Shown: positions 26,101-33,040 of the stretch, piece by piece | How the letters are laid out: every line of letters starts with the position of its first letter | How positions within the stretch are numbered: position 1 is the first letter of the stretch | Assembly (NCBI GenBank): GCA_016709545.1 | Contig: JADJMO010000010.1 | Location: forward strand, 124,001-188,000 | DNA from: Myxococcales bacterium | Lineage (GTDB): Bacteria; Myxococcota_A; Polyangia; Polyangiales; JADJMO01 | Length of the DNA stretch: 64,000 bases | Direction of reading: 5' to 3' | Translations under genes and position numbers: made by a program | Notes under the pieces: model-generated | Databases searched by the model: none | Told to the model about the DNA's origin: nothing | The model's input: the letters and a program-made list of their open reading frames with translations, nothing else

Positions 26101-27546
26101 GTCCACGAGCCACCCGCCGTAGCTCACCATCACCTTGGTGTTCGGGTCGCCGGTGCTCTCGAAGAACTGCGCGTGGCAGCCCTCGCGGTCGCCGTCGCCC
26201 GTGCGGCGGCACTCGACCTCCTTGGAGAACGCGAGCGCGCCGCTCATCAGCTGGTTCCACGAGAAGATCAGGTCCTCGAGGGTGCCGCGGCCCGTCGCGT
26301 TGCCGTTGCCGTCGACCGGGTCGAGCAGCTCGGGGGGCGCGTCCTTGTTGATCCAGTAGCCGATCGGCCGGATCTCGCGGTCGCGGTAGGGGATGGTGCA
26401 TTTCCCGATGTGGACGTCGCACTGCGAGCCCTTGCTGCCGGCGTACCCGGTCACGCCGTTCGCGCAAGCGTCGGCCGTGCCGTCGCCGTCCTTGTCCGCG
26501 TTGTCGGAGCAGGCGAAGCCCTGGTGGCTCTTCATCCAGTTGTTGTGGACGTTGGCGAACTTCTTGTAGCCCGCGTCGGTGTACCCGTACTGCGGGTCCC
26601 ACTTCTGCCGGCCCGCGGTGACGATGCCCACGCTGAAGCTGTCGCCGAGACCGCCCGGGTTGCCGACCACGTCGAGCGCCGCCTTGGTGTTCTCGAGCGG
26701 CTCGAAGTCCTCGTCCGCCGCGATCTTCACGAAGCTCGAGCGGACGGTCGCCTCCTGCGCGTCGCACTCGTAGGTGCCGCTGCCGGTGTAGATGCCGTAC
26801 ACGAGGCACGCCGGCACGGTGCCCGACAGATCCGAGAACGGCGAGGCCGCGCGCGCCGGGTCGACGAAGTACTTGCTGGTGACGTCGAGGTAGCCCTCGT
26901 CGGGCTCGAAGTGGGGCGCGTCGTCCGAGGCCGGGTCGGTGACCGCGTACTCCATGGGCGTGATGGAGAGGTTGCCGAACACCTGCCCGGTGAACAGCTC
27001 GTTCCACATCGGGTTCGACTCGACGAGGTTCTTCGACCAGTCGACGCGCATGTAGTCGCGCGCGAACCAGGGTCGGTCGACCGAGTTCTCCTCGACGAGG
27101 TTCTGCTCCTCGCCCGTGATCGGGTTGTAGGCCCGCCGGATGTCGAAGTGGCTCTCGATGCGGTAGGCGGCGACGACCGTGCCGTTGTTGATCTTGATCA
27201 GGCTCGACTTGGTCTTGTCGTCCTGGCCCTCGGCGATCTGGTACGCCTTGCGGGCGATCAGCATCGACTCGGTGACCTCCCACTTGATGCGGTCGATGTG
27301 GCCCCACGAGCCCACGCCGACCAGCGACTGGCTCACCGAGGCGTCGACGACGTAGCTCCGGTAGCGGAACTCGGGGTCGTCCTTCGGGTCGTCGAGCTTG
27401 TCGCCCAGGAAGAAGTGCTTGTTCAGCGCGTTCGGCTGCACGCGGCTGATGGCGTCACGCTCGCTCGCGCACGCGCTCGAGAGCGCCATCACCGCGCCGA
27501 TCAGCGGCAGCAGGGACACTCCCTTGGACCAACTCCTGCGACTCAT
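23164..27546 (-). CDS. Giant lipoprotein zinc metalloprotease (metzincin-type)
   Basis: 1460 residues starting at ATG 27546 behind a strong GAGGAGG ribosome-binding site. The signal ends in the lipobox LSSAC. The zinc site is ALHEIGHSLGMLH (His792, His796, His802), the HExxHxxGxxH pattern of metzincins, with a later FGNTSTMEYQ resembling the Met-turn. Near residue 345 sits DKDGDGTADAC, a calcium-binding DxDxDG loop. The large N-terminal part (30-700) and the C-terminal half are unassigned; the tail is nearly all glycine. Members of similar families (DUF4953 met-zincins) are outer-membrane proteins of unknown substrate. A predatory or nutrient-scavenging role would suit a myxobacterium but is inference. 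Confidence 0.82.
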   Translation of the reverse strand: MSRRSWSKGVSLLPLIGAVMALSSACASERDAISRVQPNALNKHFFLGDKLDDPKDDPEFRYRSYVVDASVSQSLVGVGSWGHIDRIKWEVTESMLIARKAYQIAEGQDDKTKSSLIKINNGTVVAAYRIESHFDIRRAYNPITGEEQNLVEENSVDRPWFARDYMRVDWSKNLVESNPMWNELFTGQVFGNLSITPMEYAVTDPASDDAPHFEPDEGYLDVTSKYFVDPARAASPFSDLSGTVPACLVYGIYTGSGTYECDAQEATVRSSFVKIAADEDFEPLENTKAALDVVGNPGGLGDSFSVGIVTAGRQKWDPQYGYTDAGYKKFANVHNNWMKSHQGFACSDNADKDGDGTADACANGVTGYAGSKGSQCDVHIGKCTIPYRDREIRPIGYWINKDAPPELLDPVDGNGNATGRGTLEDLIFSWNQLMSGALAFSKEVECRRTGDGDREGCHAQFFESTGDPNTKVMVSYGGWLVDKPKAPAKGKAVALTFCHNPVRSYDDQETCGKTGALARVGDIRKNFVFYWPYESRAPWGGIANWEADPLTGQIIGAAAQIMGRSATFAAAMQRDIIQLALGDLKLEDIIENTPAATYAKMLTDGRSPGLTELEMKQRLAMINLPSLKLALGTEGKPFAGTTADEKLASYMTTTAKSTSNPTVQSTAQLEFDALAKNLHGTTMEAQLVDSHWMLDGLGAKPGDLGAAALDVASPLRGMDPGRLRAMKAIIEEGLRLRGVCFLENEAPVTGSVYIPGAAGWFKAKYGDLSVVERGKKIYDDLWKEAVKGIALHEIGHSLGMLHQFASSWDAPNFNPQYWQLRTNEGKAATSCAGKPRAGAEDSCMGPRYLDPQTADEAGLAGESRPGIDYFGNTSTMEYQLERFGETVGLGTYDYHTMKALYGRVLDTFDDKVMTYAQQTQFKYKHYSQLIERDLIITGSGQFKHYTDTARLMKVFDPARDCRPATEEEKAKGGWRIVHGKVCAPTPKDVWAWRDFKSDALQPGLNGNVWHTGTDNVEKKDRLRWHYRWGTTHNSYFHTNDSDAGADPYEVVQNTIKRYDMSYPWSYFRRQNKEYYYKRVPSQTADRYFERMRAFHWLIATSVGRGSAADLEDDNGLKPYALAEADMFNMLVKSVLMPEPGAYSVSDGRKGVDSLKSIFDTSGATTGGAFTINVVDGRYVGEDYNNDLGGSWDYLHWINHAGFSVEKTMAMQALVDGRPTLFTISRENFLDGRGVKINFRNDLPDAIDRLVGGILAEDWESVGPYVTAADGKNPSPKQIDLTLATPVRPAGASVLFPNLGYKQQLATAMFAGLFSRLSTDMALVNKLRVWIEGSTDAIALADEWSAKFTDPASGYTYVARKYGAELIDGKSVDKGIGSRMLAHANALAAAAYKVKRDGAGAVILDTFGRPTFERDTANQPIVADIDAAAALVKYMGLVDSVREIGHRLGYGPLGGGGGGGD

Positions 27547-27720
27547 CGAGGCCTCCTCTGCCCTCGACACGAGGGCACTGTCATGGGCGCGTCTCCGCGC
27601 ACGAGATCGTTCGGAGGCGACGAATAGCAAGGCGTGGACCACGCGCGTCTCGCGCGCGATCTCGGCCACGCTGGAGCCCGCGCGCTGCGTCGTCACTTTC
27701 TCGACGCCCGCCCGCGTGCG

Positions 27721-27768
27721 GGCTCTCACATTCCGCTCACCGTGATCGCGGAAAATTCCGCGAGAGCC
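27721..27768. terminator. Palindromic hairpins behind the ATP-grasp gene
   Basis: CGCGGAA at 27747-27753 and TTCCGCG at 27756-27762 form a 16-base palindrome with a two-base centre. A longer pair, GGCTCTC 27721-27727 with GAGAGCC 27762-27768, is an alternative outer stem. It lies ten or more bases past the stop of the minus-strand ATP-grasp gene and upstream of the metalloprotease gene. There is no T-run, so it could equally be a protein-binding site. Confidence 0.35.
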
Positions 27769-27777
27769 CCGGAGCCC

Positions 27778-29001
27778 TCACGGGCTGCCCTCGTCGGCGG
27801 GCCAGATCCCGACCGAGCCGCCGACCCAGTCCATGCCCTTGTTCTGGTCCACGCCCAGCATCTTGCCGCGCGAGAGGCGCACGAGGTTCAAGACCAGCGT
27901 GGGCGGCTCGCCGAGGCCACGGAGGAACATCATGCGCACCTCACCCTTGACCCCCTCGCCCGAGGGCATCGGCAAGGCGGGCTCGTAGGCGATCTTCTCC
28001 TGCAGGATCCAGCCGCTGCGCTGCTCGCGCGGCACCGCCACGAGGTCGGCCTCGGTCGGGTCGACCTTCACGCCCGAACCCGCGAAGGAGAACAGCGGCT
28101 TGAGCACGTACCGGGAGAGGTCGCGCGGCGCCGCGTCGAGCTCGGACAGGTAGGTCGCGCGGGGCACCGCCACGTGGTCCACGTGCGGCAGCGTGTACTT
28201 GGACCACACCCAGTACCAGTTGGGGTGCGGGAACCACGAGACGTCGAGGTCGTCGGTCCAGCGGAACGGCAGCTCGACGCCCTTCACCTCGAGCTCGTCG
28301 AAGACGATGCGGTTGTAGATCCGCCGCACCTGCTCGAGGCGGCCGTTGCGCTTGCGGATCAGGCGGCGCCCGTCGCGCTTCAAATCGGTCGGGCACGCGG
28401 ACTCGACGCCGGTGAGCTGGTGGGTCGCGACGAAGTCGGCGTAGGTCTTCTGGGCGGCTGGATCGAGGTCGAGCATCACGACCTCCTCGGCCGGCACGCC
28501 CGCGAGCAGCGCCTTCTGGAACGCGGCGACGAAGGTGTCGCGCGTGTGCCCGGAGTAGAACAGCGACCAGTCGCGCGGCATGCCGGGGATCTGCCGCAGC
28601 TCCTCGGTGAGCGCCTCGGTCTGCTTGACCATGAGCGCGTAGAGCGACGGGAAGCCCTGGAGCTCCACCACCCGCCCGTCGAGCTCGCCCGTCTCCGCGT
28701 CGCGCACGATGGCGAAGTCGATCTGGAGGCAGCTCGCGAGATCGTCCATGCCGGGGACGTCGTACTGCGCCGGGATCGCCGTGCGCATCTTGTCGATGGT
28801 GGCCTTCGCCGAGATCTGGGTCGCGATCTCGCGCGCGTGCCGGGCGAGCTTGGTGCGGAGCGAGAGCGGCAGGAACAGCGGGGTCTCGGCGATGCGGAAC
28901 GGGATCTTCACGTCGAGCATGCGCTCGAGCCGCTCTACGTAGCGCTGGTAGAGGCCTTCGGAGTAGTGGGCGTTGTAGAGCGCGCGGAGCGGCCGTTCCA
29001 T
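27778..29001 (-). CDS. ATP-grasp-like ligase of unknown substrate
   Basis: 407-residue soluble protein starting MERPLRALYNAHYSE at ATG 29001. The C-terminal half has an ATP-grasp look: YVLKPLFSFAGSGVKVDP (a glycine-rich ATP lid after a core strand), then SGWILQEKIAYEP and GEVRMMFLRG. The N-terminal half contains IDFAIVRDAETGELDGRVVE, resembling the substrate domain of glutathionylspermidine- or glutathione-type synthetases. Such enzymes join a carboxylate to an amine using ATP. No partner gene that would name the product lies nearby; it is followed at 27546 by the metalloprotease gene. The call rests on the ATP-lid pattern only. Confidence 0.6.
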   Translation of the reverse strand: MERPLRALYNAHYSEGLYQRYVERLERMLDVKIPFRIAETPLFLPLSLRTKLARHAREIATQISAKATIDKMRTAIPAQYDVPGMDDLASCLQIDFAIVRDAETGELDGRVVELQGFPSLYALMVKQTEALTEELRQIPGMPRDWSLFYSGHTRDTFVAAFQKALLAGVPAEEVVMLDLDPAAQKTYADFVATHQLTGVESACPTDLKRDGRRLIRKRNGRLEQVRRIYNRIVFDELEVKGVELPFRWTDDLDVSWFPHPNWYWVWSKYTLPHVDHVAVPRATYLSELDAAPRDLSRYVLKPLFSFAGSGVKVDPTEADLVAVPREQRSGWILQEKIAYEPALPMPSGEGVKGEVRMMFLRGLGEPPTLVLNLVRLSRGKMLGVDQNKGMDWVGGSVGIWPADEGSP

Positions 29002-29025
29002 CGTCGAACAGCCTACCAAACTCCG

Positions 29026-30354
29026 TCAGAGCCCGTACTTCTTCATCTTGTCCAGCAGCGTCCCGCGGCTCGTGCCGAGGCGCCGCGCGGCCTCGCTCTG
29101 GTTGCCGTGGGCGGCCGCGAGCGCGCGGACGATGAGGCTCCGCTCGAGCGCCTCGACCTGCTCCTTGAGGGAGAGGCCCTCGGCCGGCTCGGCGTCGGAC
29201 CCCGGTCGCGGCGCTTCCCCCGCGAGCGCCTCGACCCCCAGCTCGCCGCCCGGCGACAGCGCGACCATCCGGGCGATGGTGTTCTCGAGCTGCCGCACGT
29301 TGCCCGGCCAGGGACGCTCGGCGAGGCGCGAGAGCAGCGGCGCCGACAGCGAGCAGCCGACCCCGAACCGCTCGCCGTACCGCCGCGCGAACTCCCGGGC
29401 CAGCGGCGCCACGTCCTCGCGGCGCTGGGAGAGCGGGGGCACGAAGAGCTCGACCACGGCGAGCCGGTAGTAGAGGTCCTCGCGGAACCGGCCGGCCTGC
29501 GCCTCGGCGAGCAGGTCGCGGTGGGTCGAGGCGACGATCCGCACGTCGACCTTCTCGACCCGCCCCGAGCCCACCGGCTGGATCTCGCCCTCTTGCAGCG
29601 CCCGCAGGAGCTTGGCCTGCGTCGCCAGCGGGAGCTCGCCCACCTCGTCGAGCACCAGCGTCCCGCCGTCGGCCTGCGCGAAGTACCCGCGCCGCGCGGC
29701 CTGCGCGCCCGTGAAGGCCCCGCGCGTGTGCCCGAACAGCTCCGCCTCGGCGAGCTCGCCGGGGATCGCCGCGCAGTTGAACCGGACGAGCGGGCCCTTC
29801 TTGCGCTTGCTCTGGGCGTGCAGCAGCGAGGCCACGATCTCCTTGCCGGTCCCCGTCTCGCCGCGCACGAGCACGGTGATGTCGCGCCCCGCCACGCGCC
29901 CGACCGCCTCGAGCAGCCGGTGCATCGGCGGGCTCTCGGCGACGATCGTGGTGCCGATCGCGCGCTCGGCCTCGAGCTGCAGGTTGCGCTCGCGGAGGCG
30001 CCGCAGCTCGACGGCGCGCTCCACGGCCAGCGCCACCTCGTCGATGTCGAACGGCTTGACCAGGTAGTCGTGCGCGCCAGCCTTCATCGCGCCGACGGCC
30101 ACCTTCTCGGAGCCGTGCGCGGTGAGCACCAGCACCGGCAACGCCGGGTCCTTCTCGTGCAGCGCGCGGAGCAAGGTGAGCCCGTCCATCTCCGGCATCG
30201 CGTAGTCGACGATGGCGGCGTCGAAGCCGTCACCGTGGGCGAGCGCGTCGCGCGGCGAGGTGAACGTGGCGAGCTCGTGCCCGCGATCGCGCAGCACCTC
30301 CTTCAGCGTGAAGAGGACCCCGGGCTCGTCGTCGCAGAGGAGGATGCGGGCCAA
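29026..30354 (-). CDS. NtrC-type sigma-54 response regulator
   Basis: 442 residues. Receiver domain 1-120 with the acid pair CDDE and phospho-acceptor Asp50 (IVDYAMPEMDG) and the switch Lys in YLVKPF. AAA+ sigma-54 interaction domain about 140-370 with Walker A GETGTGKE and the sigma-54-contacting GAFTGA loop near 212. A C-terminal Fis-type helix-turn-helix (GNQSEAARRLGTSRGTLLDKMKKYG) binds enhancer DNA. It starts 15 bases past the stop of the histidine kinase, with which it must form a two-component pair. Sigma-54-like promoter elements lie between this operon and the divergent efflux genes, so both are plausible targets. Confidence 0.92.
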   Translation of the reverse strand: MARILLCDDEPGVLFTLKEVLRDRGHELATFTSPRDALAHGDGFDAAIVDYAMPEMDGLTLLRALHEKDPALPVLVLTAHGSEKVAVGAMKAGAHDYLVKPFDIDEVALAVERAVELRRLRERNLQLEAERAIGTTIVAESPPMHRLLEAVGRVAGRDITVLVRGETGTGKEIVASLLHAQSKRKKGPLVRFNCAAIPGELAEAELFGHTRGAFTGAQAARRGYFAQADGGTLVLDEVGELPLATQAKLLRALQEGEIQPVGSGRVEKVDVRIVASTHRDLLAEAQAGRFREDLYYRLAVVELFVPPLSQRREDVAPLAREFARRYGERFGVGCSLSAPLLSRLAERPWPGNVRQLENTIARMVALSPGGELGVEALAGEAPRPGSDAEPAEGLSLKEQVEALERSLIVRALAAAHGNQSEAARRLGTSRGTLLDKMKKYGL

Positions 30355-30369
30355 CCCGCTGGAGCATAG

Positions 30370-31644
30370 TCAGGCGTGCCGGGGAACGCGAAGGGTCGCG
30401 GTCGTGCCCTGCCCCTCCTCGCTCGCGTACCCGAGGGTGCCCCCGTGCTGGGCGATCACCGCGCGGGCGAGGCACACCCCGAGCCCCGTGCCGCCGTCGC
30501 GCGTCGTGAAGAACGGCGTCCCGAGGCGCGCGAGGGTCTCCTCGCTCATGCCCGGCCCCGAGTCCTCGATGGTGACGCGCGCGTCGCGCTCCTCGGCCAC
30601 CACCGTGACCACGATCCTCCCGCCCTTCGGCGTGGCCTCGAGCGCGTTGCCGACGAGGTTGAGCAGCGCCTCCTTGAGGCGTCGTGGGTCGCCGCGCACG
30701 GGCACCGCCGTGGCGCCCTCGCGTGACAGCGCGATCGAGGCCTCGGCCACGCGCGCCTCGACCACCGCGAGGGTGTCGTCCACCACGCGCCCGAGGTCGA
30801 TCGCCTCGACGTGCAGGTCGTCGAGCGGCCGCGAGAACGAGAGGTAGTCGCGCAGGATGCCCTCCATGCGGTCGACCTCGGAGCCGATGACCGCGAAGCG
30901 CTCCTCGGAGCGCTCGTCCGCCGCGGTGCGCCGCAGCAGCTGCACGAGGCCCTTGATCGAGGCGAGCGGGTTCTTGAGCTCGTGGGCCACCTTGGCGCCG
31001 AGCGACTCGAGGTCGCGGCCGTGCGCCTTGGTCTCCACGAGGACGTGCTCGCGCATGCGGTCGAGCTTGCCCTCCACCTCGGCGAGCTGGTCGTTGAGCG
31101 AGTTGAACGCCTGGTAGAACACCGTCATGCCGAACAGCGCGTTGATGGCGACGATGGCCGTGTAGTACGGGGCCGCCGGCACCGGCCCCGTCCACCACCG
31201 CGGCGCGAAGGCGATCGCGATCACGCATGCCGAGACCCACGCCAGGGTGACCCGGCTCTCGGCCGCGCGCCCGAACGCCATGAGCGTGCCGAGGAACACG
31301 GGCAGGAGCCCGACGGCGAGGGGCCCCTGCAGGCCACCGGTGATCGACACGTTGACCGCGACGAAGGTGAAGGTGACGAGGTTCGAGGTGAACATCGTCC
31401 GCAGCGGGAGCGAGTGCTTGCCGCGGTAGCGGAGCAGATCGAAGAACTGGAACGCGAGGTAGGTCGCGTAGACGGACACGACGGCCACGATGCGCGGGCG
31501 CGGGTAGCCGCTCAGGTAGAGCAGCGTGGAGGCGAGCACGCCGATCGGCATCGTGATGAACGGGCGCCGCCGGATGAAGGCGGTCGCCACCTTGCGGCGG
31601 GTCGCCTCGCGGATCGCGGCGAAGTCGGTCGGGGCCGAGGCCAT
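30370..31644 (-). CDS. Membrane sensor histidine kinase
   Basis: 424 residues (ATG 31644). About five to six membrane helices fill residues 30-165 (TMPIGVLASTLLYLSGY, VVSVYATYLAFQFF, VTFTFVAVNVSI, LAVGLLPVFLGTLMAF, VSACVIAIAFA, AIVAINALFGMTVFYQAF). A short coiled coil leads to the DHp domain with the phospho-accepting His221 in AHELKNPLASIKG. The ATP-binding domain carries the N box (LLNLVGNALEATPKGG), G1 (EDSGPGMSE) and G2 (GGTGLGVCLARAV). There is no periplasmic sensor domain of size, so it likely senses the membrane or something within it. It sits upstream of the NtrC-type regulator in one operon. Confidence 0.9.
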   Translation of the reverse strand: MASAPTDFAAIREATRRKVATAFIRRRPFITMPIGVLASTLLYLSGYPRPRIVAVVSVYATYLAFQFFDLLRYRGKHSLPLRTMFTSNLVTFTFVAVNVSITGGLQGPLAVGLLPVFLGTLMAFGRAAESRVTLAWVSACVIAIAFAPRWWTGPVPAAPYYTAIVAINALFGMTVFYQAFNSLNDQLAEVEGKLDRMREHVLVETKAHGRDLESLGAKVAHELKNPLASIKGLVQLLRRTAADERSEERFAVIGSEVDRMEGILRDYLSFSRPLDDLHVEAIDLGRVVDDTLAVVEARVAEASIALSREGATAVPVRGDPRRLKEALLNLVGNALEATPKGGRIVVTVVAEERDARVTIEDSGPGMSEETLARLGTPFFTTRDGGTGLGVCLARAVIAQHGGTLGYASEEGQGTTATLRVPRHA

Positions 31645-31655
31645 GGGAGCGATGC

Positions 31656-31671
31656 TGCGACCATCGTGCCA
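31656..31671 (-). promoter_or_regulatory. Sigma-54-like promoter element facing the histidine kinase gene
   Basis: Read on the minus strand the bases are TGGCACGATGGTCGCA, which fits TGGCACG-N4-TTGCA with a single mismatch and keeps the GG and GC pairs ten bases apart. The predicted transcript start would fall at about 31645, one base before the annotated ATG. Either the mRNA is nearly leaderless or translation starts further in. Confidence 0.5.
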
Positions 31672-31705
31672 CCCGCGAGAAGCCGAAATCGCTGCGCCAG
31701 GAAGG

Positions 31706-31732
31706 CGACACCTGCCGGAAATCCGACACCTG
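31706..31732. promoter_or_regulatory. Direct repeat, possible enhancer site
   Basis: CGACACCTG occurs at 31706-31714 and again at 31724-31732, exactly 18 bases apart, midway between two divergent sigma-54-like elements. A weaker copy (CGGCACCTC) follows near 31748. Spaced copies on one DNA face are what an NtrC-type regulator dimer would use; binding is inferred. Confidence 0.35.
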
Positions 31733-31793
31733 GGTGCAGGGCTCTCCGGCACCTCGACCGCCCAGGAGCCCACAAAAACGCCAGCATCGTGGC

Positions 31794-31809
31794 TGGCACG
31801 GGCATTGGA
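31794..31809 (+). promoter_or_regulatory. Sigma-54-like promoter element facing the efflux operon
   Basis: TGGCACGGGCATTGGA fits TGGCACG-N4-TTGCA with one mismatch, in the -12 GC pair (GG instead). It overlaps a small inverted repeat, GCCAGC 31780-31785 with GCTGGC 31792-31797. Transcription would start at about 31820, right at the annotated ATG 31821; the in-frame ATG at 31836 would then be an alternative start. Confidence 0.42.
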
Positions 31810-31820
31810 TGGGGGCCCGC

Positions 31821-33038
31821 ATGACCACGACGACCATGGACGAGGCGACCGAGAAGGAAGCGCCGGCCGTAGCCCCCGCTCGCTCCAAGAACCGCGCGCG
31901 CATCGTCTTCCCGGTGCTGCTGCTCGCCGCGACCGCGGGCATCGGCGCGCACTACGCCAAGACGATGGGCACCGAGTCCACCGACGACGCGCAGATCGAG
32001 GGTCGGCTCTACAACGTCTCGCCGCGGATCGGCGGGCGGGTGGCCAAGGTGCTCGTCGCGGACAACCAGCTCGTCGAGGCGGGTACCGTACTGATCGAGC
32101 TCGAGGACGAGGTGCAGAAGGCCAAGCGCGCGCTGGTCACCGCGGACGTCGGCGCCGCCAAGGCGAGCCTGCTGTCGCTCGAAGCGCAGCAGGCCCTGAC
32201 GGAGAAGAACGTCGCGGCAGGCTTGAAGCAGGCCAAGGCCGGCGTGACCCAGGCCTCGGGCGCCGTGTACTCGAGCACCGCCACCGTGCCGCAGGCCAAG
32301 AGCGACATCGTCGCCGCCGAGTCGCGCCTCAAGCTCACCGAGACCGAGCTCGCCCGGGTGAAGGCGCTCTACGGCAAGGGCCTCGCGACGCAGATCGAGC
32401 TCGACGCGCGGCAGGCGGCGCACGACCAGGCCGTCGCCTCGCTCGACGCCGCGCGCGCTCGCCTCGTCGGCGCGCAGGCCTCGGTGGCGGGCGCGGCGGG
32501 TGGCCTCGAGGTGGCCGGCGCCCGGGTGGAGGCGGCCGAGACCGGCCCCGAGCAGCTCGCGGTGGTCAAGGCCCAGGTGGAGCTGGGCAAGGCGCGCGTG
32601 CAGCAGGCAGAGGCCAACCTCGCGCTCGCCAAGCTCGATCTCTCGTACACGAAGGTCCTGGCCCCGGCGCGCGGCGTCGTGTCGCGACGCTCGGTCGAGG
32701 TCGGTCAGATGGTCGACCCCTCGCGCCCGCTGCTCGCCGTCGTGCCCAAGGACGACCTCTGGGTGGTGGCGAACTTCAAGGAGGACCAGATCGCCCACAT
32801 GAAGCCGGGCCAGCGCGTCGACGTGAAGGTCGACACCTACGGCCGCACGTTCACCGGGCAGGTCGACAGCCTCGCCGCGGCGAGCGGCGCGCGCTTCTCG
32901 CTGCTGCCACCCGACAACGCCTCGGGCAACTTCACCAAGGTCGTGCAGCGGGTGCCCGTGCTGGTGCGCTTCACGCTGCCGACCGACATGGAGCTCCGCC
33001 CCGGCATGAGCACCACCGTCGTCGTCCACCTCAAGTGA
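31821..33038 (+). CDS. HlyD/EmrA-family periplasmic adaptor
   Basis: 405 residues (ATG 31821; ATGs 31809 and 31836 also fit). A cytoplasmic Pro/Ala-rich amino end is followed by one membrane helix (ARIVFPVLLLAATAGIGAHY). Then come the lipoyl half-motif TDDAQIEGRLYNVSPRIGG, a long alpha-helical hairpin of Ala/Gln/Glu-rich heptads (about 95-240), the second lipoyl half (LDLSYTKVLAPARGVVSRRS) and the beta-barrel domain (KEDQIAHMKPGQRVDVKVD). This is the adaptor that links an inner-membrane EmrB pump with a TolC channel. The stop is two bases before the pump gene. Confidence 0.9.
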   Translation: MTTTTMDEATEKEAPAVAPARSKNRARIVFPVLLLAATAGIGAHYAKTMGTESTDDAQIEGRLYNVSPRIGGRVAKVLVADNQLVEAGTVLIELEDEVQKAKRALVTADVGAAKASLLSLEAQQALTEKNVAAGLKQAKAGVTQASGAVYSSTATVPQAKSDIVAAESRLKLTETELARVKALYGKGLATQIELDARQAAHDQAVASLDAARARLVGAQASVAGAAGGLEVAGARVEAAETGPEQLAVVKAQVELGKARVQQAEANLALAKLDLSYTKVLAPARGVVSRRSVEVGQMVDPSRPLLAVVPKDDLWVVANFKEDQIAHMKPGQRVDVKVDTYGRTFTGQVDSLAAASGARFSLLPPDNASGNFTKVVQRVPVLVRFTLPTDMELRPGMSTTVVVHLK

Positions 33039-33040
33039 CC

